Source: Streptomyces fradiae
GTDB lineage: Bacteria > Actinomycetota > Actinomycetes > Streptomycetales > Streptomycetaceae
NCBI RefSeq assembly: GCF_041270065.1
Contig: NZ_CP065958.1
Span: 3,038,001-3,102,000, forward strand
Reading direction: 5' to 3'
Length of the DNA: 64,000 nucleotides
In this document: piece after piece, positions 16,054-23,870 of the stretch
Numbering within the stretch: position 1 is the first letter of the stretch
How the letters are laid out: every line of letters starts with the position of its first letter
The notes under the pieces: generated by a model
The model's input: only the letters and a program-made list of their open reading frames with translations
Database searches by the model: none
Told to the model about the DNA's origin: nothing
Made by a program: the position numbers and the translations under genes

Positions 16054-17583
16054 GTGCCCACACCGCCCCGTACGCCGCCTCGTACGCCGCCCCGTCCGGC
16101 CCGTCCGCCCCGGCCTCCGGTCCGCACCGAACCGGTCCACCGCGCTCCGGTCCGCGCCGCTCCGGCCCGCGGGCACCGGCGCCGGCCGAGCCGGCCGCGG
16201 TGGGGCATGCGGATGGCGACGACGCTGTCCGTGGTGGTGCTCGCCGCCGGGGGCATCGGGCATGCCGTGGTGACCAGCCTCGACACCGGGATCAACCGGA
16301 TCGACCCCTTCAAGGACATGAAGAACCGCCCGCAGGCCGGGCACGGCATGAACGTGCTGGTCGTCGGCACCGACGGACGCGACCGGATCACCGAGGAGGA
16401 GCGGAAGAAGTACCGGCTCGGCGGCGCCCCCTGCCACTGCACGGACACCGTGATGCTCGTGCACATCTCGGAGGACCGGGAGCGGGCGAGCGTGGTGTCG
16501 CTGCCCCGTGACTCGTACGCCGAGATGCCCGAGCACACCGACCTCACCACCGGCAAGCACCACCACGCGCACCCGGTGAAGCTGAACGCGGCGTACGCGG
16601 AGGGCGGGCCGTCGCTGACCGTGCGGACGGTGGAGTCGATGACCGGGGTGAAGATCGACCACTATCTGGAGGTCGACTTCACCAGCTTCATGCGCACCGT
16701 CGACGCGGTCGGCGGGGTGCAGATCTGCACCGCCAAGCCGCTGAAGGACTCCTACACCGGGCTCGACCTGGCCGCCGGGCCGCACGAGCTCGACGGCGGG
16801 CAGGCGCTGCAGTACGTGCGCGCCCGGCACGTCGACGGCGCCGCCGACATCGGGCGCATGCAGCGGCAGCAGAAGTTCCTGGCGGCGCTGATCGACCGGG
16901 TGACCGGCGGCGGGGTGCTGCTCAACCCGGTGCGCTTCCGCGAGGTCGCCTCCACCATGCTGAGCTCGGTCCGGGCCGACCAGGGCTTCGGCACCCAGCA
17001 GATGCTGGCCCTGGCGAAGGCGATGAACGGCTTCACGCCGGCCTCGTCGGAGTTCGTGTCCGTGCCGATCGGCGAGATGAGCTTCCCGGTGAAGGGGATC
17101 GGCTCCACGGTGAAGTGGGACGCGCCGAAGGCGCAGAAGCTGTTCCAGTCGCTGCGCGACGACCGCCCGCTCACCCCCGCCCGGCCGGCCGCGCCGAAGG
17201 GGCCGCGGCCCGTCGACGTGGACGTCGCGCCGAAGACGATCCGGGTCCAGGTCTACAACGGGACCGGCGCGGACGGACTCGGCGGCCGGGTCGACACGGC
17301 CCTGCGCGCCACCGGCTTCGACACCACCCGCGCACCGCGGACCGCGCCCGGCGGCCGCGAGCACGCCCGCACCCTCGTCGAGTACGACCCCGGCTGGGAC
17401 CGCTCGGCGAAGTCCCTGGCCGCGGCCCTGCCGGGCGCCGAGCTCCGCCCGGTGAAGGGCCAGGGCGCGACCCTGAAGGTGACGGTGGGCGCGGACTACA
17501 AGGCCGTGACGCCGGTACGGGAGCGGGAGCAGCAGACGGGGCAGTTCGAGGCGGTGCGGGGGGACCAGGTGGTGTGCCCGTAG
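16054..17583 (+). CDS. LCP family ligase with LytR_C domain, 4 of 5
   Basis: A 509-residue protein. GTG at 16054 has GGAGG at 16040-16044; an earlier in-frame GTG at 16012 lacks a site. The cytoplasmic arm is extremely Pro/Arg-rich (TPPRTPPRTPPRPARPP). A TM segment (TTLSVVVLAAGGIGHAVV) leads to the LCP domain: NVLVVGTDGRDRIT, SLPRDSYAEMP, DAVGGVQICTAKPL, GGQALQYVRARHVDGAADIGRMQRQQ. Two local oddities are GGAPCHCTDTVML and the His cluster KHHHAHPV beside the active-site loop. The LytR_C domain (IRVQVYNGTGADGLG) is at the C-terminus. It ends 13 bp from the convergent thioesterase. Confidence 0.9.
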   Translation: MPTPPRTPPRTPPRPARPPRPPVRTEPVHRAPVRAAPARGHRRRPSRPRWGMRMATTLSVVVLAAGGIGHAVVTSLDTGINRIDPFKDMKNRPQAGHGMNVLVVGTDGRDRITEEERKKYRLGGAPCHCTDTVMLVHISEDRERASVVSLPRDSYAEMPEHTDLTTGKHHHAHPVKLNAAYAEGGPSLTVRTVESMTGVKIDHYLEVDFTSFMRTVDAVGGVQICTAKPLKDSYTGLDLAAGPHELDGGQALQYVRARHVDGAADIGRMQRQQKFLAALIDRVTGGGVLLNPVRFREVASTMLSSVRADQGFGTQQMLALAKAMNGFTPASSEFVSVPIGEMSFPVKGIGSTVKWDAPKAQKLFQSLRDDRPLTPARPAAPKGPRPVDVDVAPKTIRVQVYNGTGADGLGGRVDTALRATGFDTTRAPRTAPGGREHARTLVEYDPGWDRSAKSLAAALPGAELRPVKGQGATLKVTVGADYKAVTPVREREQQTGQFEAVRGDQVVCP

Positions 17584-17596
17584 GGCATGGGACCAA

Positions 17597-18130
17597 TCAG
17601 TCCTCGTAACCCTCCGCCTTCCGCTGCTCGCGCAGTTCCCTGATCGCGCGGCGGCGGGCCAGGCGGTGGGTGCGGCGGATCTGGGCCTCCTGGTAGCGGC
17701 GCTTGTCGCGCTCGGTCTCCGGGAGGACCGGGGGGACCGGGCGCGGCTTGCCGTCGGCGTCGACGGCGGCGAAGACGAGGTAGGCGGAGCCGACCTGGGT
17801 GGCCGGCGTGGACTCGTTCCAGCGCTCGGCCATGACCCGGACGCCGACCTCCATGGAGGACCGGCCCGTCCAGTTGACCTGGGCCTTCACATGCAGCAGG
17901 TCGCCGACGCGGACCGGCTCGAGGAAGGCCATCTCGTCCATGGACGCGGTGACGGCGGGGCCGCCCGAGTGCCGGCCCGCGACCGCGCCCGCGGCGTCGT
18001 CCACCAGCTTCATGATCACGCCGCCGTGCACCGTACCGAGGAGGTTGGTGTCGTGGCTGGTCATGATGTGGCTGAGAGTGGTGCGGGAGGCGGAGGTGGG
18101 CTTGCCCGGAATAGCGCCCTGATCTGTCAT
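17597..18130 (-). CDS. Acyl-CoA thioesterase, hotdog fold (BACH/YciA-like)
   Basis: A 177-residue single hotdog domain with the acyl-CoA hydrolase signature: LSHIMTSHDTNLLGTVHGGVIMKLVDDAAG, where the helix Asp and N-terminal loop residues are catalytic in relatives. SMDEMAFLEPVRVGDLLHVKAQVNWTGRSSMEV is the second strand set. A highly basic tail (RRTHRLARRRAIRELREQRKAEG) follows. It hydrolyses acyl-CoA to fatty acid and CoA in the cytosol; chain-length preference is not readable. It sits alone between two LCP genes, convergent with one and divergent from the next. Confidence 0.85.
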   Translation of the reverse strand: MTDQGAIPGKPTSASRTTLSHIMTSHDTNLLGTVHGGVIMKLVDDAAGAVAGRHSGGPAVTASMDEMAFLEPVRVGDLLHVKAQVNWTGRSSMEVGVRVMAERWNESTPATQVGSAYLVFAAVDADGKPRPVPPVLPETERDKRRYQEAQIRRTHRLARRRAIRELREQRKAEGYED

Positions 18131-18261
18131 GCCCTCTACCTTATGCCCGCCCTTGTGGCCGGTCTCGGCGCCGTCCGGTTTGCATCAGCTTGGCAACAGC
18201 GCCGGTCCGATTTCCCACCCGCCCTGTCGGGGCGAAGCCGCGGACCGGCACACTGTTCCGC

Positions 18262-19551
18262 ATGAATGACTGGCCCGACGCCCAGCCCGAGGGACCTCGC
18301 CGGATGCGCCACGTGCAGCGCCCGCAGGTCCCCCCGCAGCAGCAGTCGTACCCCCGTGACCAGCAGAACCAGGGGTACGACCAGGGCTATGACCAGGGCC
18401 AGGGGTACGACCAGGGGTACAACCCGAACTTCACCCAGGCCCAGAACACCGGTTACGACTCCGGCTACAGCTCCGGCCAGGTGTACGGCGGCCAGCAGGG
18501 CGGCGGCCGGGGCGGCGTGCCGCCGCAGTACGCGCCCGGCGGCGGCGCTCCCGTACCCGCGCGGCCCGCGCCGAACTGGGGCAAGCGCGTCAAGATCGGC
18601 TCGATCGTGGTGGTCGTGGGCCTCCTGGCGTGGGGCATCGGCACGTACGCGTGGGCCAGCTCGCAGATGCGCAACGAGGTCGATCTGGCCAAGGTCATCG
18701 AGCGGCCGGCCGACGACGACTGCACCACGTATCTGATCGTCGGCTCGGACAGCCGCGAGGGCATGTCCGCCGAGGAGAAGAAGAAGCTCCACACCGGCTC
18801 CGCCGAGGGCAAGCGGACCGACTCGATGATGATCCTCGCGGCCTGCTCCAGCGGGAACACGATGGTCTCGCTCCCCCGTGACTCCTGGGTGACGATCCCG
18901 TCCTTCGTGGGCTCGGAGTCCGGCAAGCAGTACGCGGCCCGCGGCGGCTCCAAGCTGAACGCGGCCTACGCGATGGACGGCCCGGAGCTGCTCGTCCGCA
19001 CCGTCGAGTACAACACCGGCCTGCGCATCGACCACTACGCGGAGATCGGCTTCGCCGGCTTCGCGAACATCGTGGACGCGCTCGGCGGTGTCGAGCTGAA
19101 CATCGAGAAGGGCTTCAAGGACAAGAAGTCCGGCGCCGACTTCCAGGCCGGCACCCAGACCCTCAACGGCGAGCAGGCTTTGGCCTTCGTGCGTACCCGC
19201 TACGCCTTCGCCGAGTCCGATCTGCAGCGCACGAAGAACCAGCAGAAGTTCCTGTCGGCCCTGGCGAGCCAGGCGGCGACCCCGGGCACGATCCTCAACC
19301 CGTTCAAGCTCTACCCGACCCTCGGCGCGGGCCTGGACACCCTGATCGTGGACAAGGACATGTCGCTCTACGACCTGGGCACGATGTTCTTCGCGATGAA
19401 GGGCATCAGCGGCGGCGACGGCAAGTCGATGAACATGCCGATCAACGGCACGGCCCCGCAGAACTCCCTGAAGTGGGACATGCCGAAGGTGAAGCAGCTG
19501 GTCAAGGAGATCCAGAACGACGAGCCGGTCACGGTCACGTCGAACCGCTGA
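18262..19551 (+). CDS. LCP family ligase, 5 of 5, with Tyr/Gln repeat N-terminus
   Basis: A 429-residue protein. The cytoplasmic arm contains imperfect QGYDQGY / QGQGYDQGYN repeats (about 34-55) followed by Gly-rich sequence. A TM helix (IGSIVVVVGLLAWGIGTYAW) leads into the LCP domain: TTYLIVGSDSREGMSAEEK, SMMILAACSSGNTMVSLPRDSWVTIP, AYAMDGPELLVRTVEYNTGLRIDHYAEIGF, NGEQALAFVRTRYAFAESDLQRTKNQQKFL. No LytR_C domain. ATG at 18262 has no Shine-Dalgarno; a CACACT -10-like hexamer ends 7 nt before it, so the mRNA may be leaderless. It is followed by a good intrinsic terminator. Confidence 0.88.
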   Translation: MNDWPDAQPEGPRRMRHVQRPQVPPQQQSYPRDQQNQGYDQGYDQGQGYDQGYNPNFTQAQNTGYDSGYSSGQVYGGQQGGGRGGVPPQYAPGGGAPVPARPAPNWGKRVKIGSIVVVVGLLAWGIGTYAWASSQMRNEVDLAKVIERPADDDCTTYLIVGSDSREGMSAEEKKKLHTGSAEGKRTDSMMILAACSSGNTMVSLPRDSWVTIPSFVGSESGKQYAARGGSKLNAAYAMDGPELLVRTVEYNTGLRIDHYAEIGFAGFANIVDALGGVELNIEKGFKDKKSGADFQAGTQTLNGEQALAFVRTRYAFAESDLQRTKNQQKFLSALASQAATPGTILNPFKLYPTLGAGLDTLIVDKDMSLYDLGTMFFAMKGISGGDGKSMNMPINGTAPQNSLKWDMPKVKQLVKEIQNDEPVTVTSNR

Positions 19552-19586
19552 CGGCCAATCGCTGACGCTGACGTCTCATTCCTTCC

Positions 19587-19622
19587 GGTCGGCGCCCTGT
19601 TCGGGCGTCGACCGTTTGATTT
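19587..19622 (+). terminator. Intrinsic terminator after the fifth LCP gene
   Basis: 11-bp stem GGTCGGCGCCC/GGGCGTCGACC (one G-T pair), loop TGTTC, followed by the T-rich GTTTGATTT. It separates the LCP gene from the WXG-like/hydrolase operon. Confidence 0.85.
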
Positions 19623-19643
19623 CGTCCAGCAAATTCGGAAATC

Positions 19644-20162
19644 ATGGCGGACCGCCGCGGGGGACAGCCCGTGGACGGCGGGGACAACGGGGAGAACGGG
19701 GAGGTTCACGGGGTGCCGTGGGACGAGTGGGAGCAGCTCAAGGCGGAGACGGCGGCGCGCCAGTCGTCCTCGATGCGCCTGAACCAGGTCGCGCCGGAGC
19801 CGGGCGGCGGCGGGTACTCGGAGGACCTGAAGACCGACAAGCGGGCCTGGACGAAGGCCGGCGAGGGCGTCTCGGGCCTCAAGGACGACATCACCACGGC
19901 GCTGGGCAAGCTCGACTCGGGGCAGGCGGGACTGGGCGACGGTCAGGGGATCCAGAGCGCGGCGGCGCAGAAGGAGTTGTACGACTCCTGGAAGAAGTAC
20001 GTCGGCGACGTGAGCAGTCGCTGCGGCGCCCTGGGCGGACTGCTGACCTCGTCCGGGCACGACCTGTCGAAGCCCGACGAGACCCTCCTCGGTGAGCTCA
20101 ACGGCCTCAAGGCGCACTACGCGGACACCGAGGCCGTCGGCGGCCAGGCGAAGGAGAAGTGA
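19644..20162 (+). CDS. WXG100-like helical protein, first gene of a three-gene operon
   Basis: A 172-residue hydrophilic protein with no signal peptide. The N-terminal 45 residues (DGGDNGENGEVHGVPWDEWEQLKAET) are acidic. The rest is predicted helical with evenly spaced hydrophobics; it carries DSWKKYVGDVSSRCGALGG, which resembles the W-x-G turn region of ESX partner proteins only loosely. It overlaps the start of the next gene by 4 nt (GTGA), so the two are coupled and probably interact. I do not recognise a named family. A partner or chaperone for the downstream hydrolase is the best inference. ATG at 19644 has only a weak GGAAA site. Confidence 0.65.
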   Translation: MADRRGGQPVDGGDNGENGEVHGVPWDEWEQLKAETAARQSSSMRLNQVAPEPGGGGYSEDLKTDKRAWTKAGEGVSGLKDDITTALGKLDSGQAGLGDGQGIQSAAAQKELYDSWKKYVGDVSSRCGALGGLLTSSGHDLSKPDETLLGELNGLKAHYADTEAVGGQAKEK

Positions 20163-21979
20163 CCGCGGCCATGGATCTGGAGACCTTGCGGGCCTTCAAG
20201 CAGGCCGAGTACGAGGAGGCCGCGGACGGCTACCGGGCCGTCGGCGACATGGCCGGGGCGGCCATGGACACGGTGGAGAACCAGGTCTCCTCGGGGATCC
20301 GCGCCCGCCTGACCGGCAAGGCCGCCGAGGCCGCGCTGGGCGAGCTCAAGGAGCTGGCGAAGAACTTCCACTACGCGCAGACCGAGTGCGATCTGGTGAG
20401 CACCGCGCTGAACGGTTTCGCCTTCGACATGGCGGTCGCCAAGCGGAACCTGGACGCGGCGACGGCCGACGCCGAGGCCAACGGCTGCACCGTGAACCCG
20501 AACGGCTCGGTGACCTTCCCCGCGGGTGCGAAGCCGGGTGCCGACAAGGTCGCCGAGGGCGGCACGGTGACCGGCAGCGCCGGGGGCACCGACACCTCCG
20601 ACGCGATCGAGCGCCAGGCGATCAACATCCACCCGAACCCGTACTACGGCCGGGCCCTCGGGTACGCGAACCGGATCGCCGACGCGCTGAAGGAGGCCGC
20701 GGACGCCGACGCCAAGTGGGCGCCGAAGCTGCGGGCGCTGAAGGCGGACGACGACCTGAAGGTCTCGGACAAGGACTGGGCCGACGCCCAGTCCGACACG
20801 AGCGGCGTCCGGGAGGCTGGCGAGAGCTACCTGAACTCGCTGCCGCAGCCGCCGAAGGACGGCAGTCCGAAGGACAACTCCGCCTGGTGGAAGGGGCTCA
20901 CCCCGGAGCAGCAGGAGGCCTGGCTGGCGATGCGGCCGGACCGGGTCGGGGCGCTGGACGGCCTGCCGTCGCCGATCCGCGACGAGGCGAACCGGGTGGT
21001 GCTCGCGGAGAAGCAGGGCGCTTACCGTACCGAGCTGGATTCCATCCCGAAGCCCCCTGCCAACGAGTGGACGTGGATCACCGCCGGTATGTACCCGGCC
21101 AAGGTGCACACCGACGAGTGGATGGAGTGGGACAAGAAGTACGGGGACCGGTACCGGGAGCTCGAAGGCGCTCTGAAGGGCATGGACAGCATCCAGGCGC
21201 GCTTCGACCGGACCGGCGAGCGGGGTCTGCCCGAGGCCTACCTGCTCGGATTCAGCGCCGAGGGGAACGGCCGCGCGATCGTCGCCAACGGGAACCCGGA
21301 CACGGCAGACCACCAGGCCGTCTACGTGCCGGGCACGACGTCCAACCTGAGCGGCATCAACGGCGACATCGAGCGCATGCAGAACGTGTGGCGTGTGGCC
21401 GACGCGCAGCACAACGGCTCGGTCTCCACGATCACGTGGCTCGGTTACGACGCCCCGCAGGACATCGTGAAGGACTCGCCGTTCAGCCACTACGCCGATG
21501 ACGGCGCCCCGGCGTACAACCGCTTCATGGACGGCCTGGACGCCTCGCGCTCGGTCGACACCGATCCGCACCGCACGGCGATCGGCCACTCGTACGGCAC
21601 GACCCTCATCGGCTCGGCGGCCCGGCAGGGAGACCTGCACGCCGACGACGTGATCCTCGCGGGCAGCCCCGGCGTGCAGGTGCCGAAGGCGGAGCAGCTG
21701 GACGTCCCCAAGGGGCATGTCTGGAACGAGGAGGCCGACGGGGACCCGGTCCCGGACATCGGCCGGTTCGGACACGGTGGACTCGACTGGGACGGTCCGT
21801 TCCAGATCCCCAGTGACCCGACCTTCGGCGCCAACCAGATGGCCACCGACACCGAGGGCCACAGCGACTACTGGAAGGAAGGCACCGAGAGTCTCAAGAA
21901 CCAGGGCCTGGTCGTCGCGGGCAGCGGTGACAACGTCAAGCTGAAGCCGCCGCCCAACCTCACGCCGGGAGTGCGCTAG
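20159..21979 (+). CDS. Two-part protein: helical N-domain plus DUF1023-type alpha/beta hydrolase
   Basis: A 606-residue protein. Residues about 5-120 are helical (LETLRAFKQAEYEEAADGYRAVGDMAG, RLTGKAAEAALGELKELAKNFHYAQTECDLV), like the N-terminal regions of LXG/WXG type VII substrates. A linker and Pro-rich middle follow. The C-terminal hydrolase (about 390-600) has nucleophile S478 in GHSYG, preceded by HRTAI, then DVILAGSPGVQVPKAEQL and a likely catalytic H568 in TEGHSDYW, as in the DUF1023 family. No signal peptide. The start is GTG overlapping the previous stop; ATG at 20171 (MDLETLR) is the alternative. The lipoprotein gene begins at the next base after its stop. The substrate is unknown. 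Confidence 0.75.
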   Translation: MTAAMDLETLRAFKQAEYEEAADGYRAVGDMAGAAMDTVENQVSSGIRARLTGKAAEAALGELKELAKNFHYAQTECDLVSTALNGFAFDMAVAKRNLDAATADAEANGCTVNPNGSVTFPAGAKPGADKVAEGGTVTGSAGGTDTSDAIERQAINIHPNPYYGRALGYANRIADALKEAADADAKWAPKLRALKADDDLKVSDKDWADAQSDTSGVREAGESYLNSLPQPPKDGSPKDNSAWWKGLTPEQQEAWLAMRPDRVGALDGLPSPIRDEANRVVLAEKQGAYRTELDSIPKPPANEWTWITAGMYPAKVHTDEWMEWDKKYGDRYRELEGALKGMDSIQARFDRTGERGLPEAYLLGFSAEGNGRAIVANGNPDTADHQAVYVPGTTSNLSGINGDIERMQNVWRVADAQHNGSVSTITWLGYDAPQDIVKDSPFSHYADDGAPAYNRFMDGLDASRSVDTDPHRTAIGHSYGTTLIGSAARQGDLHADDVILAGSPGVQVPKAEQLDVPKGHVWNEEADGDPVPDIGRFGHGGLDWDGPFQIPSDPTFGANQMATDTEGHSDYWKEGTESLKNQGLVVAGSGDNVKLKPPPNLTPGVR

Positions 21980-22510
21980 ATGAAGATCAAGGCGGGCGCG
22001 TCCGCGCTCCTCCTGTCCCTCGCTTTCACGACCCTCACTGGATGCAGCATGAACGACAAGGACTCCGGCCTTCCCTCTTCGGGCATCAGCACCACGCATG
22101 ACGCGGCGGACGCGGCGGAGAAGGTCTCCAGCGAGCTCTACGACCTGGTCGGCGTCAAGGGGATGGCGACCAAGACAGGGGCCGGTGTGGGGCACTGCGG
22201 GAGCGACAAGGATCCGGAGAAGTACTTCACGGTCTTCCACCCGTGGAGCTTCGTTCCGGCCGCTCCGGCACAGCTGGAGGGCGTCATGGAGCGGCTCAAG
22301 AACGAAATGCCGAAGCATGGTTGGAAGATCGTCAGCTTCGGGCCGGACACGAGCAAGAACAAGAACGTCACCATCGTGGCCGACAACGACGCGAAGAAGT
22401 TCAGCGTCGAGATCTCCCATCACGCCAAGGACGACGAGCCGAAACTGAGCATCTTCGTCACCTCAGGCTGCTACCAGATTCCGGACGGCGAGAAGCTCGA
22501 ACGCTTCTGA
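21980..22510 (+). CDS. Lipoprotein, third gene of the hydrolase operon
   Basis: A 176-residue exported lipoprotein. The Sec signal peptide (KIKAGASALLLSLAFTTLTG) ends in the lipobox L-T-G-C with acylated C22. The mature part is a small alpha/beta domain with two further Cys (GHCGSDKDPEKYF and VTSGCYQI) that could form a disulfide. It starts directly after the hydrolase stop codon, so it is translationally coupled. I do not recognise the domain. Its partner position behind a possible type VII-type hydrolase suggests either an immunity-like inhibitor on the outer membrane face or a substrate-binding accessory. That role is inference only. Confidence 0.8.
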   Translation: MKIKAGASALLLSLAFTTLTGCSMNDKDSGLPSSGISTTHDAADAAEKVSSELYDLVGVKGMATKTGAGVGHCGSDKDPEKYFTVFHPWSFVPAAPAQLEGVMERLKNEMPKHGWKIVSFGPDTSKNKNVTIVADNDAKKFSVEISHHAKDDEPKLSIFVTSGCYQIPDGEKLERF

Positions 22511-22532
22511 GGCCGGGCACCCCGCCCGACGC

Positions 22533-22567
22533 GAACAGCCCCCGGCACGGTGTGCCGGGGGCTGTTC
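22533..22567. terminator. Bidirectional terminator, 16-bp perfect stem with GGT triloop
   Basis: GAACAGCCCCCGGCAC, loop GGT, then the perfect complement. It lies between the convergent lipoprotein gene and the acyl-CoA dehydrogenase gene. Confidence 0.92.
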
Positions 22568-22582
22568 CTTCCCGTGGGGGGG

Positions 22583-23746
22583 TTACGGGAGGTTGCGGGC
22601 CATGACGATGCGCTGGACCTGGTTGGTGCCTTCGTAGATCTGGGTGATCTTGGCGTCGCGCATCATGCGCTCGACGGGGTAGTCGCGGGTGTAGCCGTAG
22701 CCGCCGAGGAGCTGGACGGCGTCGGTGGTGACCTCCATGGCGACGTCGGAGGCGAAGCACTTGGCGGCGGCGCCGAAGAAGGTGAGGTCGCCGTCGACGC
22801 GTTCGGACTTGGCGGCGGCGGCGTAGGTGAGCTGGCGGGCGGCTTCGAGCTTCATGGCCATGTCGGCGAGCATGAACTGCACGCCCTGGAAGTCGGCGAT
22901 GGGCTTGCCGAACTGCTTGCGCTCCTTGACGTAGCCCTTGGCGTAGTCGAGGGCGCCCTGGGCGATGCCGAGGGCCTGGGCGGCGATGGTGATGCGGGTG
23001 TGGTCGAGGGTCTTCATCGCGGTGGCGAAGCCGGTGCCCTCGGCGCCGATCATGCGGTCGGCGGGGATGCGGACGTTGTCGAGGTAGACCTCGCGGGTCG
23101 GGGAGCCCTTGATGCCGAGCTTCTTCTCCGGCGCGCCGAAGGAGACGCCTTCGTCGCCCTTCTCGACGACGAAGGCGGAGATGCCCTTGGAGCGCTTCTC
23201 CGGGTCGGTGACCGCCATGACGGTGTAGTACTCGGACACGCCGGCGTTGGTGATCCACCGCTTCACCCCGTTGAGGACCCAGAAATCACCGTCGCGCACG
23301 GCGCGGGTCTTCATGCCGGCGGCGTCGGAGCCGGCGTCGGGCTCGGACAGGCAGTAGGAGAACATCGCGTCGCCCTTGGCGAGCGGGCCGAGGTACTTGT
23401 GCTTCAGCTCCTCGGAGCCGGACAGGATGACCGGGAGCGAGCCGAGCTTGTTCACCGCGGGGATCAGGGAGGACGAGCCGCAGGCGCGGGCGACCTCCTC
23501 GATCACGATCACGGTGGCCAGCGCGTCGGCGCCCGCGCCGCCGTAGGTCTCGGGGACGTGCACCGCGTGCAGGTCGGCGGCCACCAGCGCGTCCAGGGCC
23601 TCCTGCGGGAACCGGCCCTCCTCGTCCACCGCGGCCGCGAACGGCGTGATCTTCGCCTCCGCCAGCGCACGGACCGTCTCCCGGAGCATCTCGTGCTCCT
23701 CCGACGGACGATACAGATCGAAATCAGCCGAACCGGCCACCGTCAC
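22583..23746 (-). CDS. Acyl-CoA dehydrogenase
   Basis: A 387-residue FAD flavoprotein, normal family length, catalysing alpha,beta-dehydrogenation of an acyl-CoA in fatty-acid or amino-acid degradation. Both signatures are present: FSYCLSEPDAGSDAAGMKT and QLLGGYGYTRDYPVERMMRDAK. The catalytic base is E372 in QIYEGTNQVQR, the position used by short- and medium-chain enzymes and by butyryl-CoA dehydrogenases. GTG at 23746 has GGGAG close upstream. The promoter-side sequence (about 23760-23784) carries an unusual AT-rich TTAACGGTAGTTAG element. It stands alone, convergent with the lipoprotein operon. Chain length cannot be fixed from sequence. Confidence 0.9.
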   Translation of the reverse strand: MTVAGSADFDLYRPSEEHEMLRETVRALAEAKITPFAAAVDEEGRFPQEALDALVAADLHAVHVPETYGGAGADALATVIVIEEVARACGSSSLIPAVNKLGSLPVILSGSEELKHKYLGPLAKGDAMFSYCLSEPDAGSDAAGMKTRAVRDGDFWVLNGVKRWITNAGVSEYYTVMAVTDPEKRSKGISAFVVEKGDEGVSFGAPEKKLGIKGSPTREVYLDNVRIPADRMIGAEGTGFATAMKTLDHTRITIAAQALGIAQGALDYAKGYVKERKQFGKPIADFQGVQFMLADMAMKLEAARQLTYAAAAKSERVDGDLTFFGAAAKCFASDVAMEVTTDAVQLLGGYGYTRDYPVERMMRDAKITQIYEGTNQVQRIVMARNLP

Positions 23747-23761
23747 ACACTCCCACGCTTG

Positions 23762-23784
23762 CTAACTACCGTTAAGTAACTCAA
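23762..23784 (-). promoter_or_regulatory. AT-rich element upstream of the acyl-CoA dehydrogenase
   Basis: In gene orientation it reads GTTACTTAACGGTAGTTAGC, 15-38 nt before the start codon. It is conspicuous against the GC-rich background and contains spaced GTTA/TAGTTAG half-sites. It could be the promoter -10 region overlapped by an operator for a fatty-acid-responsive TetR/FadR-type repressor. The regulator is not identified. Confidence 0.4.
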
Positions 23785-23870
23785 AGGGTAGGGCGAGACC
23801 GGGCCCCGGGCCAGGGCACGACTATGCTCGGGCAGGCATTCGCCCGACCTCGACTCCTCATGGAGACCGC

